Shown: piece by piece, positions 42,665-52,637 of the stretch
Layout of the letters: the number at the start of each line of letters is the position of its first letter
Position numbering within the stretch: position 1 is the stretch's first letter
From: Bog-473 sp963828505
GTDB taxonomy: Bacteria > Actinomycetota > Acidimicrobiia > Acidimicrobiales > RAAP-2
Assembly (NCBI GenBank): GCA_963828505.1
Contig: CAWHFM010000008.1
Coordinates: 45,873-109,872 of the forward strand
Reading direction: 5' to 3'
DNA length: 64,000 nt
Translations under genes and position numbers: made by a program
The notes under the pieces: model-generated
The model's database searches: none
The model's input: only the letters and a program-made list of their open reading frames with translations
What the model was told of the DNA's origin: nothing

Positions 42665-43750
42665 ATGACGACCGAGACCGAGACGGCCTTCGCCGAGCTG
42701 CTCGACGAGGTGCGCGCCGCCCAGAGCCGCATGGTCGAGCTGCTCTCCGACGAGGACGACCGCGACACCTTGCTCGAGGCGCACAAGTGGGTGCTCTCCA
42801 TCCTGTCCGTGGCGGCAGACGTGCAGCTCTGGGCGGACACGGCGCGGCCGCGCTTCGTCGAGATCGTCGGCCCGTACAAGAAGTGGGGTGGCGACAACGC
42901 GGACGCCTTCTACTCCTACGTCCCCGTCGACCCCAGCCGCACCTATCGGGTGAGGATCGACCCCGGTGACGCCGTCTACCTGTCGCTTACGGTCTACGGA
43001 GGGCCCGACGACGGCCGGTACTCGACCCGTATCGTCGGCTCCCTCAACAGCCGGGACGCGCCGCGGCAGGCCGACGGCTCCATCGCCGTCGTCCTCTCGC
43101 GGACCGAGCCCGACGAGCCCGGCGTGGGTTTCATCCGTCTGGAGGACGACGCCGTGGCCGTCATCACGCGCGACTACCTCGAGGACCCGGTCTCGGGGCG
43201 GCGGGCCCGCTGGCACGTCGAAGCGGACGACCCGCCGGCGAGCTATCGCCAGGACGATGCCGACCTGGCCCGGCGCCTTCGTGCCATGGCCACCTGGGTG
43301 CGCGAGCAGGCGAGCATCGTGCCGATCTCCCTCGGCACCCCCAATACCGTCGACCCGCCCTACCCTGTGCCCACGACCACCTTCGGCTGGGCGGCTGGGG
43401 ACGCCGCCTACGCCATGGGATCCTTCGTGCTGGCCGACGAGGAGGCCCTGGTCATCCGCGGCCGCTCGCCCGAATGCGTCTTTTGGAACATGTGCCTGTG
43501 GAATCCGTTGCTGCACACGTACAACTACGACTACGAACGGGTGACCATCAACGGAGCGCAGTCCGTCTACGAGGACGACGGTTCGTGGAGCATCGTGGTC
43601 GCCGCCCGGCGGCCGGCGCATCCCAACTGGGTGTCGACCGCAGGCCATCGCAAGGGCCGCATCTGGTTTCGCTGGTTCCTCCCCGACGAGACGCCCGAAC
43701 AGCCGGGGTCGAGGTCGTCCCCGTGTCCTCGGTGTGAGCGTCCGCCCTAG
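42665..43750 (+). CDS. DUF1214 domain protein
   Basis: 361 residues from ATG 42665. PYKKWGGDNADAFYSYVPVD near residue 80 and the C-terminal HPNWVSTAGHRKGRIWFRWF match the DUF1214 family, a beta-sandwich domain seen in exported or cytoplasmic proteins of unknown function. There is no signal peptide. The following sulfotransferase starts within its last codons (17-base overlap), so the two form an operon that recurs in actinobacteria, often near lipid metabolism (inference). Confidence 0.85.
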   Translation: MTTETETAFAELLDEVRAAQSRMVELLSDEDDRDTLLEAHKWVLSILSVAADVQLWADTARPRFVEIVGPYKKWGGDNADAFYSYVPVDPSRTYRVRIDPGDAVYLSLTVYGGPDDGRYSTRIVGSLNSRDAPRQADGSIAVVLSRTEPDEPGVGFIRLEDDAVAVITRDYLEDPVSGRRARWHVEADDPPASYRQDDADLARRLRAMATWVREQASIVPISLGTPNTVDPPYPVPTTTFGWAAGDAAYAMGSFVLADEEALVIRGRSPECVFWNMCLWNPLLHTYNYDYERVTINGAQSVYEDDGSWSIVVAARRPAHPNWVSTAGHRKGRIWFRWFLPDETPEQPGSRSSPCPRCERPP

Positions 43751-44997
43751 GCCCGTCCGCATCGACGACCTGAGCGAGCCGCGCTACACCGAGGAGGTGC
43801 GCCCGATCCTCGACTTCATGGAGGAGGCAGGTTCGCACCTCACGCTCGATCCGGCCGAGCTGATGAAGGCGGCGGAGACGGACACCGAATTGGACGATTA
43901 CGGCGCGGCCGACTTCGAGGGCAGGCTCGAACTCTTGTGCCGGGCCATGCGCGAGGAAGGTGGCTTCAACGGCGCCGGCATCCTCCAGCAGCACACCTTC
44001 ATCCTCGGGCTGCTCAAGAACCGCCTCCTCGTCGAGGACGTGGTGCGGCGCCACCCCGAGATCCTCGAGGAGCGCATCACCGCCCCGATCGTCATCTGCG
44101 GCCTGCCGCGAACGGGCACTACCCACCTGCACAACTTGATGTCGGCCGACCCTGCGTTGCGGTCGCTCCCCTACTGGGAGAGCCTCGAGCCCGTCCTGTC
44201 CGAGCGTGAGCGACCCGCACCTGGCACCCCCGACCCCCGGCTGGCCCGGACCGCGACCGCCCTGTCGTTTCTCGACGCTGCCATGCCGTACTTCAAGCGC
44301 ATGCACGAGATGACGTTCGATCATGTCCACGAGGAGATCCAGCTGCTCGCCATCGACTTCTCGACCATGCTCTTCGAGACGACTGCCCCCATGCCGCGGT
44401 GGCGCGACGCCTACTTGGCGCGCGACCAGCGCCCGAGCTACGCCTACCTCCGGCGCGTGCTCCAGGTGCTCCAGTGGTTGCGCGGCGGAACGCGCTGGGT
44501 GCTCAAGTCACCTCAGCACCTCGAGCAGTTCGGCCCGCTGCACGACGCCTTCCCGGATGCCACCTTCGTCGTCACCCATCGCGACCCCGTCTCGGTGACC
44601 GCGTCCATGATCACGATGTTGGCCTACTCGGCCCGGCTCTCGCACGACCCGGTGGACGTCGAAGGTATCGGTACCTACTGGGCCGACCGCCTCGAACGCA
44701 TGCTGCGCCGCTGCGCCGACGACCGGGACCTCCTTCCGGCAGACCAGACCATCGACGTGCACTTCGACGAGTTCATGGCCGACGACGTCGTCGATGGTCG
44801 AGCGCGTCTACCAGCTGGCCGGGCAGCCCTTCGACGAAACGGCCCGCGCCGCCATGTCCGCCTTCATGGCCGAGCATCCCCGCGGGCGCTATGGCACCGT
44901 CGAATACGACCTCGAGCAGTTCGGCCTCGACCCTGAGGAGCGCCGCCGCGCCCTGGCCTTCTACGTCGACCGGTTCGGTGTGACCCCCGAACGCTGA
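43734..44997 (+). pseudogene. Sulfotransferase family protein, frame broken near 44790
   Basis: From GTG 43734 the protein has the PAPS 5'-phosphosulfate loop VICGLPRTGTTHLHNLMSAD, TRWVLKSPQHLEQFGPL and VVTHRDPVSVTASM (3'-phosphate site), as in sulfotransferase_3 enzymes that sulfate lipids or glycans. The frame is lost after DEFMADDVV; the continuation MVERVYQLAGQPFDETARAA runs in another frame to 44997. One base shift near 44785-44795 accounts for it; restored length is about 420 residues. Only the C-terminal helices are affected. Confidence 0.75.
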
Positions 44998-45028
44998 CGC
45001 CCGAACACTCAGGTGCGAGCGCGATCAC

Positions 45029-47539
45029 CTACTCGCTGGGGTGCAGGGCGATCGTCGACGGCTCTCGGCCGGCGAGGAGCCAACCGATGACGGTGGCCAG
45101 AAGCGGCATGCCGACGACGATGAGGAACAGGTTGCCCCAGGGCGCGTTGCGCAGCGCGGACAGGCCCCCGTTGAGGGCGTTGCGGTCGAACCACCCCGCT
45201 GCGGCGACGTAGGCCGCCAGCGTCCCCATCACCGCGCCGAGCAGCGCCAGGCCTCCGGCCGTCACGGCGGTCAGGCTGCGCCGGGTGAAACTGCTGGCAC
45301 CGGCCGCGGTGAGGGTCCGCAGGTCGCCGGCCGTCTCGCTCCGGATCAAACCGATGCTCATGGCCAGGACGCCGAGCGCCAGCGCGATCCCGAACACGGT
45401 GGCCCAGTTGATGACCTCCGACGATGACGCCGCGTCGTTCTTCGACTCCATGCTGAGCCCCGCCGACGCCGCGGCCTGCCGAGCGCTCTGGATCTGTGCC
45501 GCGCTGATCGGCGCATGCGTCTGGAAGAACCAGCCGCCCAACGAGGTCTGGAGGTGCAGCCGGCGCACGGCGTGCTCTGTGATCACCGTGTTGGGCGCCG
45601 ACGTGCCCGACGGTAGGGCGTCGACCTCCTGTATGACGGGGTTGGCCAGGCATGACGACGCGGGACATGGGTTCGACGAGGGCCCACCGGGTCCGTTCGG
45701 TCCACCGGGTCCGTTCGGTCCGTCGCCCCACATCAGCTGCAGGTCGGAGACGCCCGACAGACCCGGTCGCATCGTGAGGACGTCGGCGTCCGGCTGGACC
45801 TGCGACGCGCTGATCCCGAGGGCATGCAGCAGCGCGGGCGTGGCCACGTAGACCTGGCCGGAGAACTGGCGCCCCGGACCGGTGTGGTTCAGGTTCGCGT
45901 CGGGCATCTCGAGCTCGGTGACCTCGTTCGTCCCGAGCGCCGTCGCGATCTCGTGCACCGCCTTGGACATCGTCTGACGGCTCGGCGTCGGCGGAAGGTC
46001 ATGCGTCGGCGGCGAACCCGGGCGAACGAACTCGGTGCCCGGTTGGGCGGGAGGTGGCGCGTAGAGGACGAGCTGGTCCGACGCCAGATTCGGCCCGGCG
46101 TAGTCGAGGACGTTGCTGTAGCGCGCCTGCGCGACGACACAGATCACGACGGCGATCAGGACTCCCAGCGCGATCGCAGCCAGGGCGGAACCGGACCGAG
46201 CCCGGTAGCGGGCCAGGTCCCGGAGCGCCAGGCGCACGGTGATCGGGGCCTTGCTCCCCACTGCGGCCAGCGCCGCCAGGCAGAAGGGCGCCAGCAGGAT
46301 GATCCCGATGATCAGCGCCACGAAGCCGAGGACCAGCGGCAGCGCGCCGCCCCCGTTGCTCGCCGCCCCGGACGCGCCGAACAGCAAGAACGCGACCACG
46401 AGCACCACGATGCCGGGCACGGCGGAGCGGCGGATCTGCCTGGGAGGCCCGTTCCGGCCCGAGAGCGCGGCGACGACCGGGACCCGCGTGATCGCCCGCG
46501 CCGGACGCCCGGCGGCGAAGAACGTCGCCGCCACGGCGAGCGCCAGGGCGGCCAGGATCACGACCCAGGGCAGCGCGGACGCGGGGATCAGGTGGTGAGC
46601 GCTCTGCTCCAGATGAGGTCGCCAGGCCAGCCAGGCGGCCAGGCCGACGACGAATCCCGCCAGCGCGCCGATCACCCCGACGAAGATGCCGTTGGCCCGC
46701 AGCACGAGGCGGATGTGCTTGTCGGTCGCCCCCATGGCCTCGACCATCCCGATGGCGCGGAGGCGGCGTTGCGCCAGCACGGTGAAGCCTCCGACGGAGA
46801 CGAGCGCGATGAGCAGCATGCCGAGGGTGGCCAACGTGAGCACCACCGTCTCGGGATTGAGCGCGTTGCTCTGGTTGGCGAACGCGCTCGTGGTGAAGTC
46901 GGGCCCGAGCGAATTCACGACGCTGCTCGGTCCGTCGAAGAGGACCTCGACCTGGGTCGGGGATGGCACCTGTCCGGGCGCCACCAGCGCGAACTCGTCC
47001 AGCAGGCTCTGCGGGTTCTGGACCAGGCCGACGACGCGACGGGACGAAGCGCCCGAGTGCCAGACGTCTCCGATGCGTAGACCGAGGTTCGACGCCAGAC
47101 CCGGAGTCAGCGCGACTTGGCCTGCGCCCTGGGGGAAGCGTCCCGAGAGCAGGGACAGCATGGGGCGGCCGTAGGGACCGGCTGGGTCCTGGGCGCGCAG
47201 GTCGAAGGTGGCGACAGAGCCGGGCACCGTCATCGTCTCGTTCTCAATGACGTCGGTCGCGCCGAAACGATGCCCGACCGCGGCCACCTGGGCCGAGAGA
47301 TTGGGGCTCGGGACGAGTGTGGCCATCGCGTTGGCCGTGCCGAAGCCGAAGTTGGCCGGCGGCGGGGTGTTCACGGCGACCGTGGCACCGACGACCGTCG
47401 CCGCCACGGCGACCAGCACCAGCATCAGGATGAGGACCTGCTGGCGCCATTCCCGCCGGAACAGGCGCCAGGCCCAGCGCACCATGGCGCGGCGTGCCGG
47501 TACTCCCCCGCCTTCGTCCGGGCCCAACGGACCAGTCAT
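45029..47539 (-). CDS. FtsX/MacB-type ABC transporter permease
   Basis: 836 residues from ATG 47539, overlapping the ATPase stop (ATGA). The N-terminal membrane segment (LILMLVLVAVAATVVGATVA) is followed by a large extracellular region, then an FtsX domain with ALVSVGGFTVLAQRRLRAIGM and LRANGIFVGVIGALAGFVVG. A second FtsX domain is at the C-terminus (FGIALALGVLAMSIGLIRSE, TLTAAGASSFTRRSLTAVTA). The two-FtsX layout fits exporters of lipoproteins, peptides or antibiotics. A Gly-Pro-Asn run (GPNGPGGPNGPGG) lies in the second extracellular loop. Confidence 0.9.
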   Translation of the reverse strand: MTGPLGPDEGGGVPARRAMVRWAWRLFRREWRQQVLILMLVLVAVAATVVGATVAVNTPPPANFGFGTANAMATLVPSPNLSAQVAAVGHRFGATDVIENETMTVPGSVATFDLRAQDPAGPYGRPMLSLLSGRFPQGAGQVALTPGLASNLGLRIGDVWHSGASSRRVVGLVQNPQSLLDEFALVAPGQVPSPTQVEVLFDGPSSVVNSLGPDFTTSAFANQSNALNPETVVLTLATLGMLLIALVSVGGFTVLAQRRLRAIGMVEAMGATDKHIRLVLRANGIFVGVIGALAGFVVGLAAWLAWRPHLEQSAHHLIPASALPWVVILAALALAVAATFFAAGRPARAITRVPVVAALSGRNGPPRQIRRSAVPGIVVLVVAFLLFGASGAASNGGGALPLVLGFVALIIGIILLAPFCLAALAAVGSKAPITVRLALRDLARYRARSGSALAAIALGVLIAVVICVVAQARYSNVLDYAGPNLASDQLVLYAPPPAQPGTEFVRPGSPPTHDLPPTPSRQTMSKAVHEIATALGTNEVTELEMPDANLNHTGPGRQFSGQVYVATPALLHALGISASQVQPDADVLTMRPGLSGVSDLQLMWGDGPNGPGGPNGPGGPSSNPCPASSCLANPVIQEVDALPSGTSAPNTVITEHAVRRLHLQTSLGGWFFQTHAPISAAQIQSARQAAASAGLSMESKNDAASSSEVINWATVFGIALALGVLAMSIGLIRSETAGDLRTLTAAGASSFTRRSLTAVTAGGLALLGAVMGTLAAYVAAAGWFDRNALNGGLSALRNAPWGNLFLIVVGMPLLATVIGWLLAGREPSTIALHPSE

Positions 47540-48258
47540 CGGTCCGGGACGTGGGCCAGAAAAGCTTCCGGGCTCGGGGCCGGCAACGTCTGATCGACGA
47601 TCCGGCCGTCGCGCAGGAAAACCACCCGGTCCGCCCACGACGCCAGCTGGGCGTCGTGGGTGACGACGACCGCGGTGGTACCGCGGTGGCAGGCAGCCAG
47701 AACCAGGCGCATCACGGCCTCGCCGTTGGTCGAGTCGAGGGCGCCCGACGGCTCGTCGGCCAGCAACAAGCGGCGCTCGCCCACGACGGCTCGCGCGATG
47801 GCGACCCGCTGGCGCTCGCCGCCCGAGAGCTGGTCGGGGTAGTGCTGGGCGCGATCGCCCAGCCCGAGCTCTTCGAGGGAAGTGGACGCGGTTGCTTGGG
47901 CCTTGCGGGCCGGTACCCCGTCGAGCTCCATGGGAAGTGAGACGTTCTCGAGCGCGGTCAGCCCCGCGAGGAGGTTGAAGTCCTGGAAGACGTAGCCGAT
48001 CGTTCGGCGGCGTAGTCGAGCCTTGTTGTTGCGGGAGAGGGAGGACAGTCGTGCGCCGCCGATCATCACCTCACCCCTGGTCGGCTCTTCGAGGCTGCCA
48101 GCGATGGTCAGCAGGGTCGACTTGCCCGACCCGCTCGCCCCCATCACGGCGACCAACGAACCGACGTCGACCGAAAGCTCAATGTCCGAGACGGCGTGGA
48201 CCTCGGTCGCCCCCACGCCATAGGTCTTGGAGACGCCCTGCAACTCGAGATAGCTCAT
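47536..48258 (-). CDS. ABC transporter ATP-binding protein (LolD/MacB-like)
   Basis: 240 residues from ATG 48258. Walker A is MGASGSGKSTLL, the signature LSGGERQRVAIARA, Walker B LLLADEPSGALDS, and the H-loop VVVTHDAQLASWAD. The YVFQDFNLLAGLTALENV Q-loop is typical of LolD/MacB/YknY ATPases. It powers the FtsX permease encoded next. Its start overlaps the padR stop (ATGA), so regulator, ATPase and permease form one operon. Confidence 0.95.
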   Translation of the reverse strand: MSYLELQGVSKTYGVGATEVHAVSDIELSVDVGSLVAVMGASGSGKSTLLTIAGSLEEPTRGEVMIGGARLSSLSRNNKARLRRRTIGYVFQDFNLLAGLTALENVSLPMELDGVPARKAQATASTSLEELGLGDRAQHYPDQLSGGERQRVAIARAVVGERRLLLADEPSGALDSTNGEAVMRLVLAACHRGTTAVVVTHDAQLASWADRVVFLRDGRIVDQTLPAPSPEAFLAHVPDR

Positions 48259-48842
48259 AGCCGTGGAACGACCTTGCGCCGGGCCTTGGGGAGGGGGAAC
48301 GGCTGGGGGGCCGGCGCCACGTCGTCCGCCGCCGCTCGCTTCAGTCGGCCGTCGGCCGTGTCGAGCCACCGGATCAGCGAGTCGAGCCGGTAGAGCTCGG
48401 CGTCGACGACGAGCGCGAAGTTCAGGTCGAACCGGGATTCGTCCTCCTTGAGGCGAGTCCACCGCTGCATCAGCTCGACGAGATAGCGACGGTGGACCTG
48501 GACGACGTCGTGGACGTCGACCCCGGGCAGGCCCAGGGCGACGAGGACCTTGATCACCAGCTCGTCCCGCGGAGGCGAGGAGTAATCGGGCGGCGTCCGC
48601 AGCCATGCCGCCAGCTCGGCCCCACCCTCCGGGGTGATGTGGAACCCCTTCTGCGGGCCCTCTTCGGAGGAATCGTCGGACTCGACCAAACCGTCGCGCT
48701 CGAGACGCTGCAGGGTGGTGTACACCTGCCCAACGTTGAGGGGCCAGACGTCACCTGTCCTGGCCTCGAACTCCTGGCGCAGCTGCAGCCCGTACTTCGG
48801 TCCCTCGCTCAGGAGGGCGAGGAGGGCGTGGCGCACGCTCAC
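48255..48842 (-). CDS. PadR family transcriptional regulator
   Basis: 195 residues from GTG 48842. The winged helix shows SVRHALLALLSEGPKYGLQL and GQVYTTLQRLERDGLVESD; the C-terminal half is the helical dimerisation region. PadR proteins repress exporters and respond to toxic ligands. Cotranscription with the ABC exporter and the palindrome immediately upstream (48859-48879) suggest autoregulated drug or lipid export. Confidence 0.93.
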   Translation of the reverse strand: MSVRHALLALLSEGPKYGLQLRQEFEARTGDVWPLNVGQVYTTLQRLERDGLVESDDSSEEGPQKGFHITPEGGAELAAWLRTPPDYSSPPRDELVIKVLVALGLPGVDVHDVVQVHRRYLVELMQRWTRLKEDESRFDLNFALVVDAELYRLDSLIRWLDTADGRLKRAAADDVAPAPQPFPLPKARRKVVPRL

Positions 48843-48858
48843 AGCGGCCCGATTCGAA

Positions 48859-48879
48859 GTAGCATACTCAGTATCCTAC
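48859..48879. promoter_or_regulatory. PadR-type operator
   Basis: An ATACT-C-AGTAT core (48864-48874) lies inside GTAG/CTAC outer arms, one C/C mismatch pair between them. It is 17 bases upstream of padR and overlaps its likely -10 region. ATAC/GTAT palindromes are typical PadR sites. Confidence 0.6.
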
Positions 48880-48915
48880 GATGAGGGCCGTGCCCTTGGC
48901 AAGCGCCTCTCTTCA

Positions 48916-48930
48916 GAAACACGGTGTTTC
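48916..48930. repeat. 15-bp palindrome
   Basis: GAAACAC-G-GTGTTTC is a perfect 7-bp inverted repeat between the end of the SRPBCC gene and the padR promoter. A second operator or a short terminator for the upstream minus-strand gene are both possible. Confidence 0.4.
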
Positions 48931-49003
48931 ACCCGGGGTCGCGCCGGCACCGGCCCGACGACCGGTCGGGTCGAGTGGCCGGCGGCCGCGCGTGAACCCG
49001 CCT

Positions 49004-49810
49004 CTAGGAAGGCAAGGCCGACCCGGTCTCCAGGAGCGTCTTGAGGCTCGACACGACGGCGGGCCATCCGTGGGAGATTCCCTCGAGCACCCCGCTGCCC
49101 GGGCTCGAAGCCGTCGTGGACGACCGTGAGCTTTACGACGCCCTGGCCGACTTCCTCGATGTCGAAAGCCACCTTGGAGCGGGGCTCGGCCCGCCAGGCG
49201 GCGGCCGCCTCCTCGTCGATTCCGTGCGCCGCCGCCCACTCGGGCGAGAACGTGTGCCACGTGTAGGACAGTCGGCGATAGGGGTCGGATTCGAGGATCA
49301 CCTGCTCGGGGTGGGAGACCACAAGGCCGATCTCGTCGTAGGCCGCGTCGTAGGTCGATCCCTTCTTCCCTCGGTGCGAAGTGACAGGCCGCCGGCGGCC
49401 GGGTGGCGCCAGTAGCGCGTCGTGAACACGGGGTCGGTGAGCCCGAGCCAGACCCGCTCGGGCGTGGTCTCGATGTAGGTGGTGTAAGCGAATGCCGTGC
49501 GCTGCTCCATGGGGGTGGCCTCCAGTGCCGTCTTGAGATCCGACAGGGCGTCTGCCCGCGGCCGGTCGTAGGAATGGATCCAGCGGTCGGCGATGTCGTT
49601 GATAGGCGCCGCGTTCAGGTAGTGCAGCCTCTCCCGTCCCTTGCGGACGGCCGTGACCAGGTTGGCGGCCTCGAGCACATCGAGGTGCTTGGTCACGGAC
49701 TGGCGAGTCATGCCCATGTCGACGCAGAGCTCGCTCAGGCTGAGACCGTTGTGGTCGTTCAGCCGGTCGAGCAGCATGCGGCGGCCGGGGTCGCTCAAGG
49801 CCCTGAACAC
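49004..49810 (-). pseudogene. ArsR-SRPBCC (AHSA1) fusion regulator, frame broken twice
   Basis: From GTG 49810 a winged HTH (FRALSDPGRRMLLDRLNDHN, MTRQSVTKHLDVLEAANLV) leads into an SRPBCC domain (YIETTPERVWLGLTDPVFTT). The frame shifts near 49370-49380, continuing as VVSHPEQVILESDPYRRLSY, and again near 49095, continuing as GVLEGISHGWPAVVSSLKTL to the TAG at 49004. ArsR-SRPBCC fusions are common actinobacterial regulators in which the SRPBCC part may bind a hydrophobic ligand. Two independent indels point to decay or poor sequence quality. Confidence 0.75.
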
Positions 49811-50295
49811 GGCGTCCTGCGTGACCTCACGGTCCTCGACCTGGGCCCTGGTATGGGCCTGGGCCTGGACTGCTTCTCCCTTGGGTCAGGGTCTCGGGGT
49901 GGTCTCGTTCGGGCATCGCGCTCTCGCTGTGGTGGTCCTGTCCTTGTTCGTTTCGCGGGCTCGGTCGGTTCTCGATTCTGTTCTGATTTGCTGGTTCTAC
50001 TTTATGCAGCCGTTTGACTGCATGTCTCAGTTAAGCAGCCGAACGGTTGCATGTCAACCCAGAGTCGAACACCAGAGCCAGGGAAGTCGTCGCCAGCCCG
50101 TGGCACGAGACACGAGAGATGGCGCAGAGACGTGCCACTGTCCGAGAGACGGCGCGTGCCGTTGCCGCACGGTGACCCCGGTTGGAGAGGTGGGTCGAGG
50201 GCTGGGAGGCCGGCGGGCGTCGGCGAGCCGCCGGCGGGCGGACCTCGGACTCTTGGGTCAGCCGGAAGGCGCACCCTCACCTCGGTCCTTTGGGG
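49811..50295. promoter_or_regulatory. Upstream region of arsR-like gene with two operator-like repeats
   Basis: Two related inverted repeats occur about 30 bases apart: ATGCAGCCGTTTGACTGCAT (50004-50023) and GCAGCCG-AA-CGGTTGC (50035-50050). They resemble GCAACC/GGTTGC-type sites seen before ArsR-SRPBCC genes, and TTTATGCA adds AT-rich character. They lie about 190 bases upstream of the gene start, unusually far. No coding sequence is supported in 49811-50295. Confidence 0.5.
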
Positions 50296-50778
50296 TCAAA
50301 GGGCGGCGAGCACCTCGTCGGCCGAGCTCACGGAGAGGCCGGGACCGGGCTCGACGGCCAGCCAGGTGACGACCCCGTCCTCGATGATGGCGGCGAAGCG
50401 CTGAGAGCGCGAGCCGAGCCCGAACCCACTGCCGTCCATGGTCAGCCCCATCGCCTCGGCCAGCTCGCCGTTGCCGTCGGCGAGCATGACGACGGAGTCG
50501 CCGACGTTCTGGTCCTGGCCCCAGGCACCCATCACGAAGGGGTCGTTGACCGACACGCAGACGACCTTGTCGGCGCCCTTGGCCGCCAGCTCCTCGGCTC
50601 GCAGCACGAAGCCGGGAAGGTGGTGGTCCGAGCAGGTCGGGGTGAAGGCACCCGGGACACCGAAGAGCACGACCTTGCCCGATCCGAGGACCTCCTGGGA
50701 GGTCGTGGCCTGGGGTCCCTTCTCCCCGAACGTCCACACCTTGACGTCGGGAACGCGATCCCCCACTGCGATGGCCAT
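50296..50778 (-). CDS. Peroxiredoxin (Prx5/AhpE-like)
   Basis: 160 residues from ATG 50778 with GGAGAG upstream. The peroxidatic Cys49 is in VPGAFTPTCSDHHLPGF; a second Cys (about 77) in DKVVCVSVNDPFVMGAWGQD could resolve. This PxxxTxxC arrangement and the length fit the Prx5 group of glutaredoxin- or thioredoxin-dependent peroxidases that remove hydrogen peroxide and alkyl hydroperoxides. It is monocistronic, divergent from the binding-protein gene. Confidence 0.92.
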   Translation of the reverse strand: MAIAVGDRVPDVKVWTFGEKGPQATTSQEVLGSGKVVLFGVPGAFTPTCSDHHLPGFVLRAEELAAKGADKVVCVSVNDPFVMGAWGQDQNVGDSVVMLADGNGELAEAMGLTMDGSGFGLGSRSQRFAAIIEDGVVTWLAVEPGPGLSVSSADEVLAAL

Positions 50779-50989
50779 GCCTGCTCTCCTCTCCCTGGGA
50801 TTCTCCGCCGGCCGGACCGCGGTCGGTCCGTCGGGTTCGTCGTTGCACCGCGTCTTCAACCAGCGCGCCGAGGCCCAGGTTGCCACACGGACGCGCCGCC
50901 CATGCGCGTTCGCGGAGTTGTAACCTGCCGCAGTCGCACAGGGCGACCTCAGTCACGGAGACGGATTCGAGACCAAATGGGGGGTAGCG

Positions 50990-52637
50990 ATGCCGAAGTC
51001 GTTTGATCGTCGGTCGTTCCTGGCGGGTGGCCTCGCCCTCGGCGCGGGCGCCGCCATGGCGGGCGCGCTGGCGGGCGAGGGCGTGGCGGGAGCCGCCGCG
51101 ACGAACGGTCCGGGGCGGAACGGCATCTCCTCCGCCAAGCCGAAGAGGGGCGGCTCGCTCACCTTCGGCATCGACACCGAGGAGTCCGGCTTCAACCCGT
51201 CGACGGCCCGCTGGGACGAGGGCGGCTTCCTCTACGGCCGGACCGTCTTCGACCCCCTCGCCATCGTGAACGCCGCCGGCGGCGTGGAGCCGTACCTGGC
51301 CGAGTCGATCACGTCGAACGACGACTTCACGTCCTTCACAATCACCCTGCGCCCGGGGATCGTCTTCCACGACGGCACGCCGCTAGACGCCGCCGCGCTG
51401 CACCTCAACATCGAGAATACGGCGAGCTCCATTTTGACCGGGCCCGCTTTCGCCGATTTCAGTAGCGCGTCGGTGACCGGGCCGCTGGCGGTCACGATCA
51501 ACATGAAGACGCCGTGGGCCCCCTTCCCCTACTACCTGGCCCAGGCCCAGACCGGTTACATCGCCGCGCCGTCAATGCTCAACAGCCCCAACGGCGGCAC
51601 GTCGAAACCGATCGGCACCGGTCCCTTCGTCTTCCAGGACTGGGTCCCCAACAGCCACATGACGGCTACCAGGAACTCGCACTACTGGCGCAAGGGGTAC
51701 CCCTACCTCGACTCCATCACCTACAAGCCGATCATCAACGCCAATTCGCGCGCCGACGCGCTCGAGACCGGCGAGATCGACATCATGCACACGCAACTCC
51801 CCCGACAATCTCTTGCAGTTCAAGGGCAACAAGAAATGGTCCTACTACGACAACAGCGGCCAGATCTTGGGTCAGCCCACGGTGCAGTGCGTCATGCTCA
51901 ACACGGCCGCGGCGCCGTTCAACAACCACACCCTGCGGGAAGCGATGGCCAAGTGCATCAACCGTCCGCAGTTCTCCAAGGTGATCGACAAGGGTATCGA
52001 CGCCCCTATGAACGGCCTCTTCCTGCCGGGGAGCGAGTACTACACCCGAACCGCCTACCCCGCCTACGACCCGTCGGGCGCCGCCAAACTGATCAAGCAG
52101 GTGCAGCAACAGACGGACAAGCCCGTCACCTTCTCGCTCAATTCCACGAGCGACCCGGAGACCCTGTCGGCCGCCGAGTTCCTGCAGCAGGCCTTCCAGA
52201 CTGCCGGGATGCACGTGAACATCAACATCCTGGCCCAGTCGACCATCATCAACGACGCGCTCGCTGGCACCTATCAGGCCACGCTGTGGCGCCAGTTCGG
52301 CGCGGTCGACCCCGACCTCAACTATGTGTGGTGGAGCACGAAGACCGTCGGCCCACCGCTGCCCTTGAACATGGCCCGCAATAGCGACCCCCGCATTCAG
52401 ACAGCGCTGGCAGCCGGCCGCGCCACCGACAACAAGGCCGATCGGGTCAAGTACTACCAGGAAATCAACCAATACCTGGCCCAAGACATCCCCTACCTGT
52501 GGCTGGCCCGTGACACCTGGGCGGTCGTGGCCAGTCCCAATGTGCAGAACTTCGCCAACCCCACGACCCTGCAGGGATCCAAGGCCATCGCCTACGACGA
52601 GGGCGTGCTCTGGCCGACGCAGATCTGGAAGTCGTAA
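50990..52637 (+). pseudogene. Peptide/nickel-type ABC substrate-binding protein, frame broken near 51795
   Basis: A Tat-like signal (SFDRRSFLAGGLALGAGAA) leads to a family-5 extracellular binding protein: LTFGIDTEESGFNPSTARWD, TLRPGIVFHDGTPLDAAALH, GTSKPIGTGPFVFQDW. The frame is lost after IDIMHT; NSPDNLLQFKGNKKW resumes in another frame and runs to 52637 (about 545 residues joined). Such proteins deliver oligopeptides or similar ligands to ABC importers; no permease genes are nearby. A single-base indel in the CAACTCCCCCGAC run is a plausible sequencing error. Confidence 0.8.
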
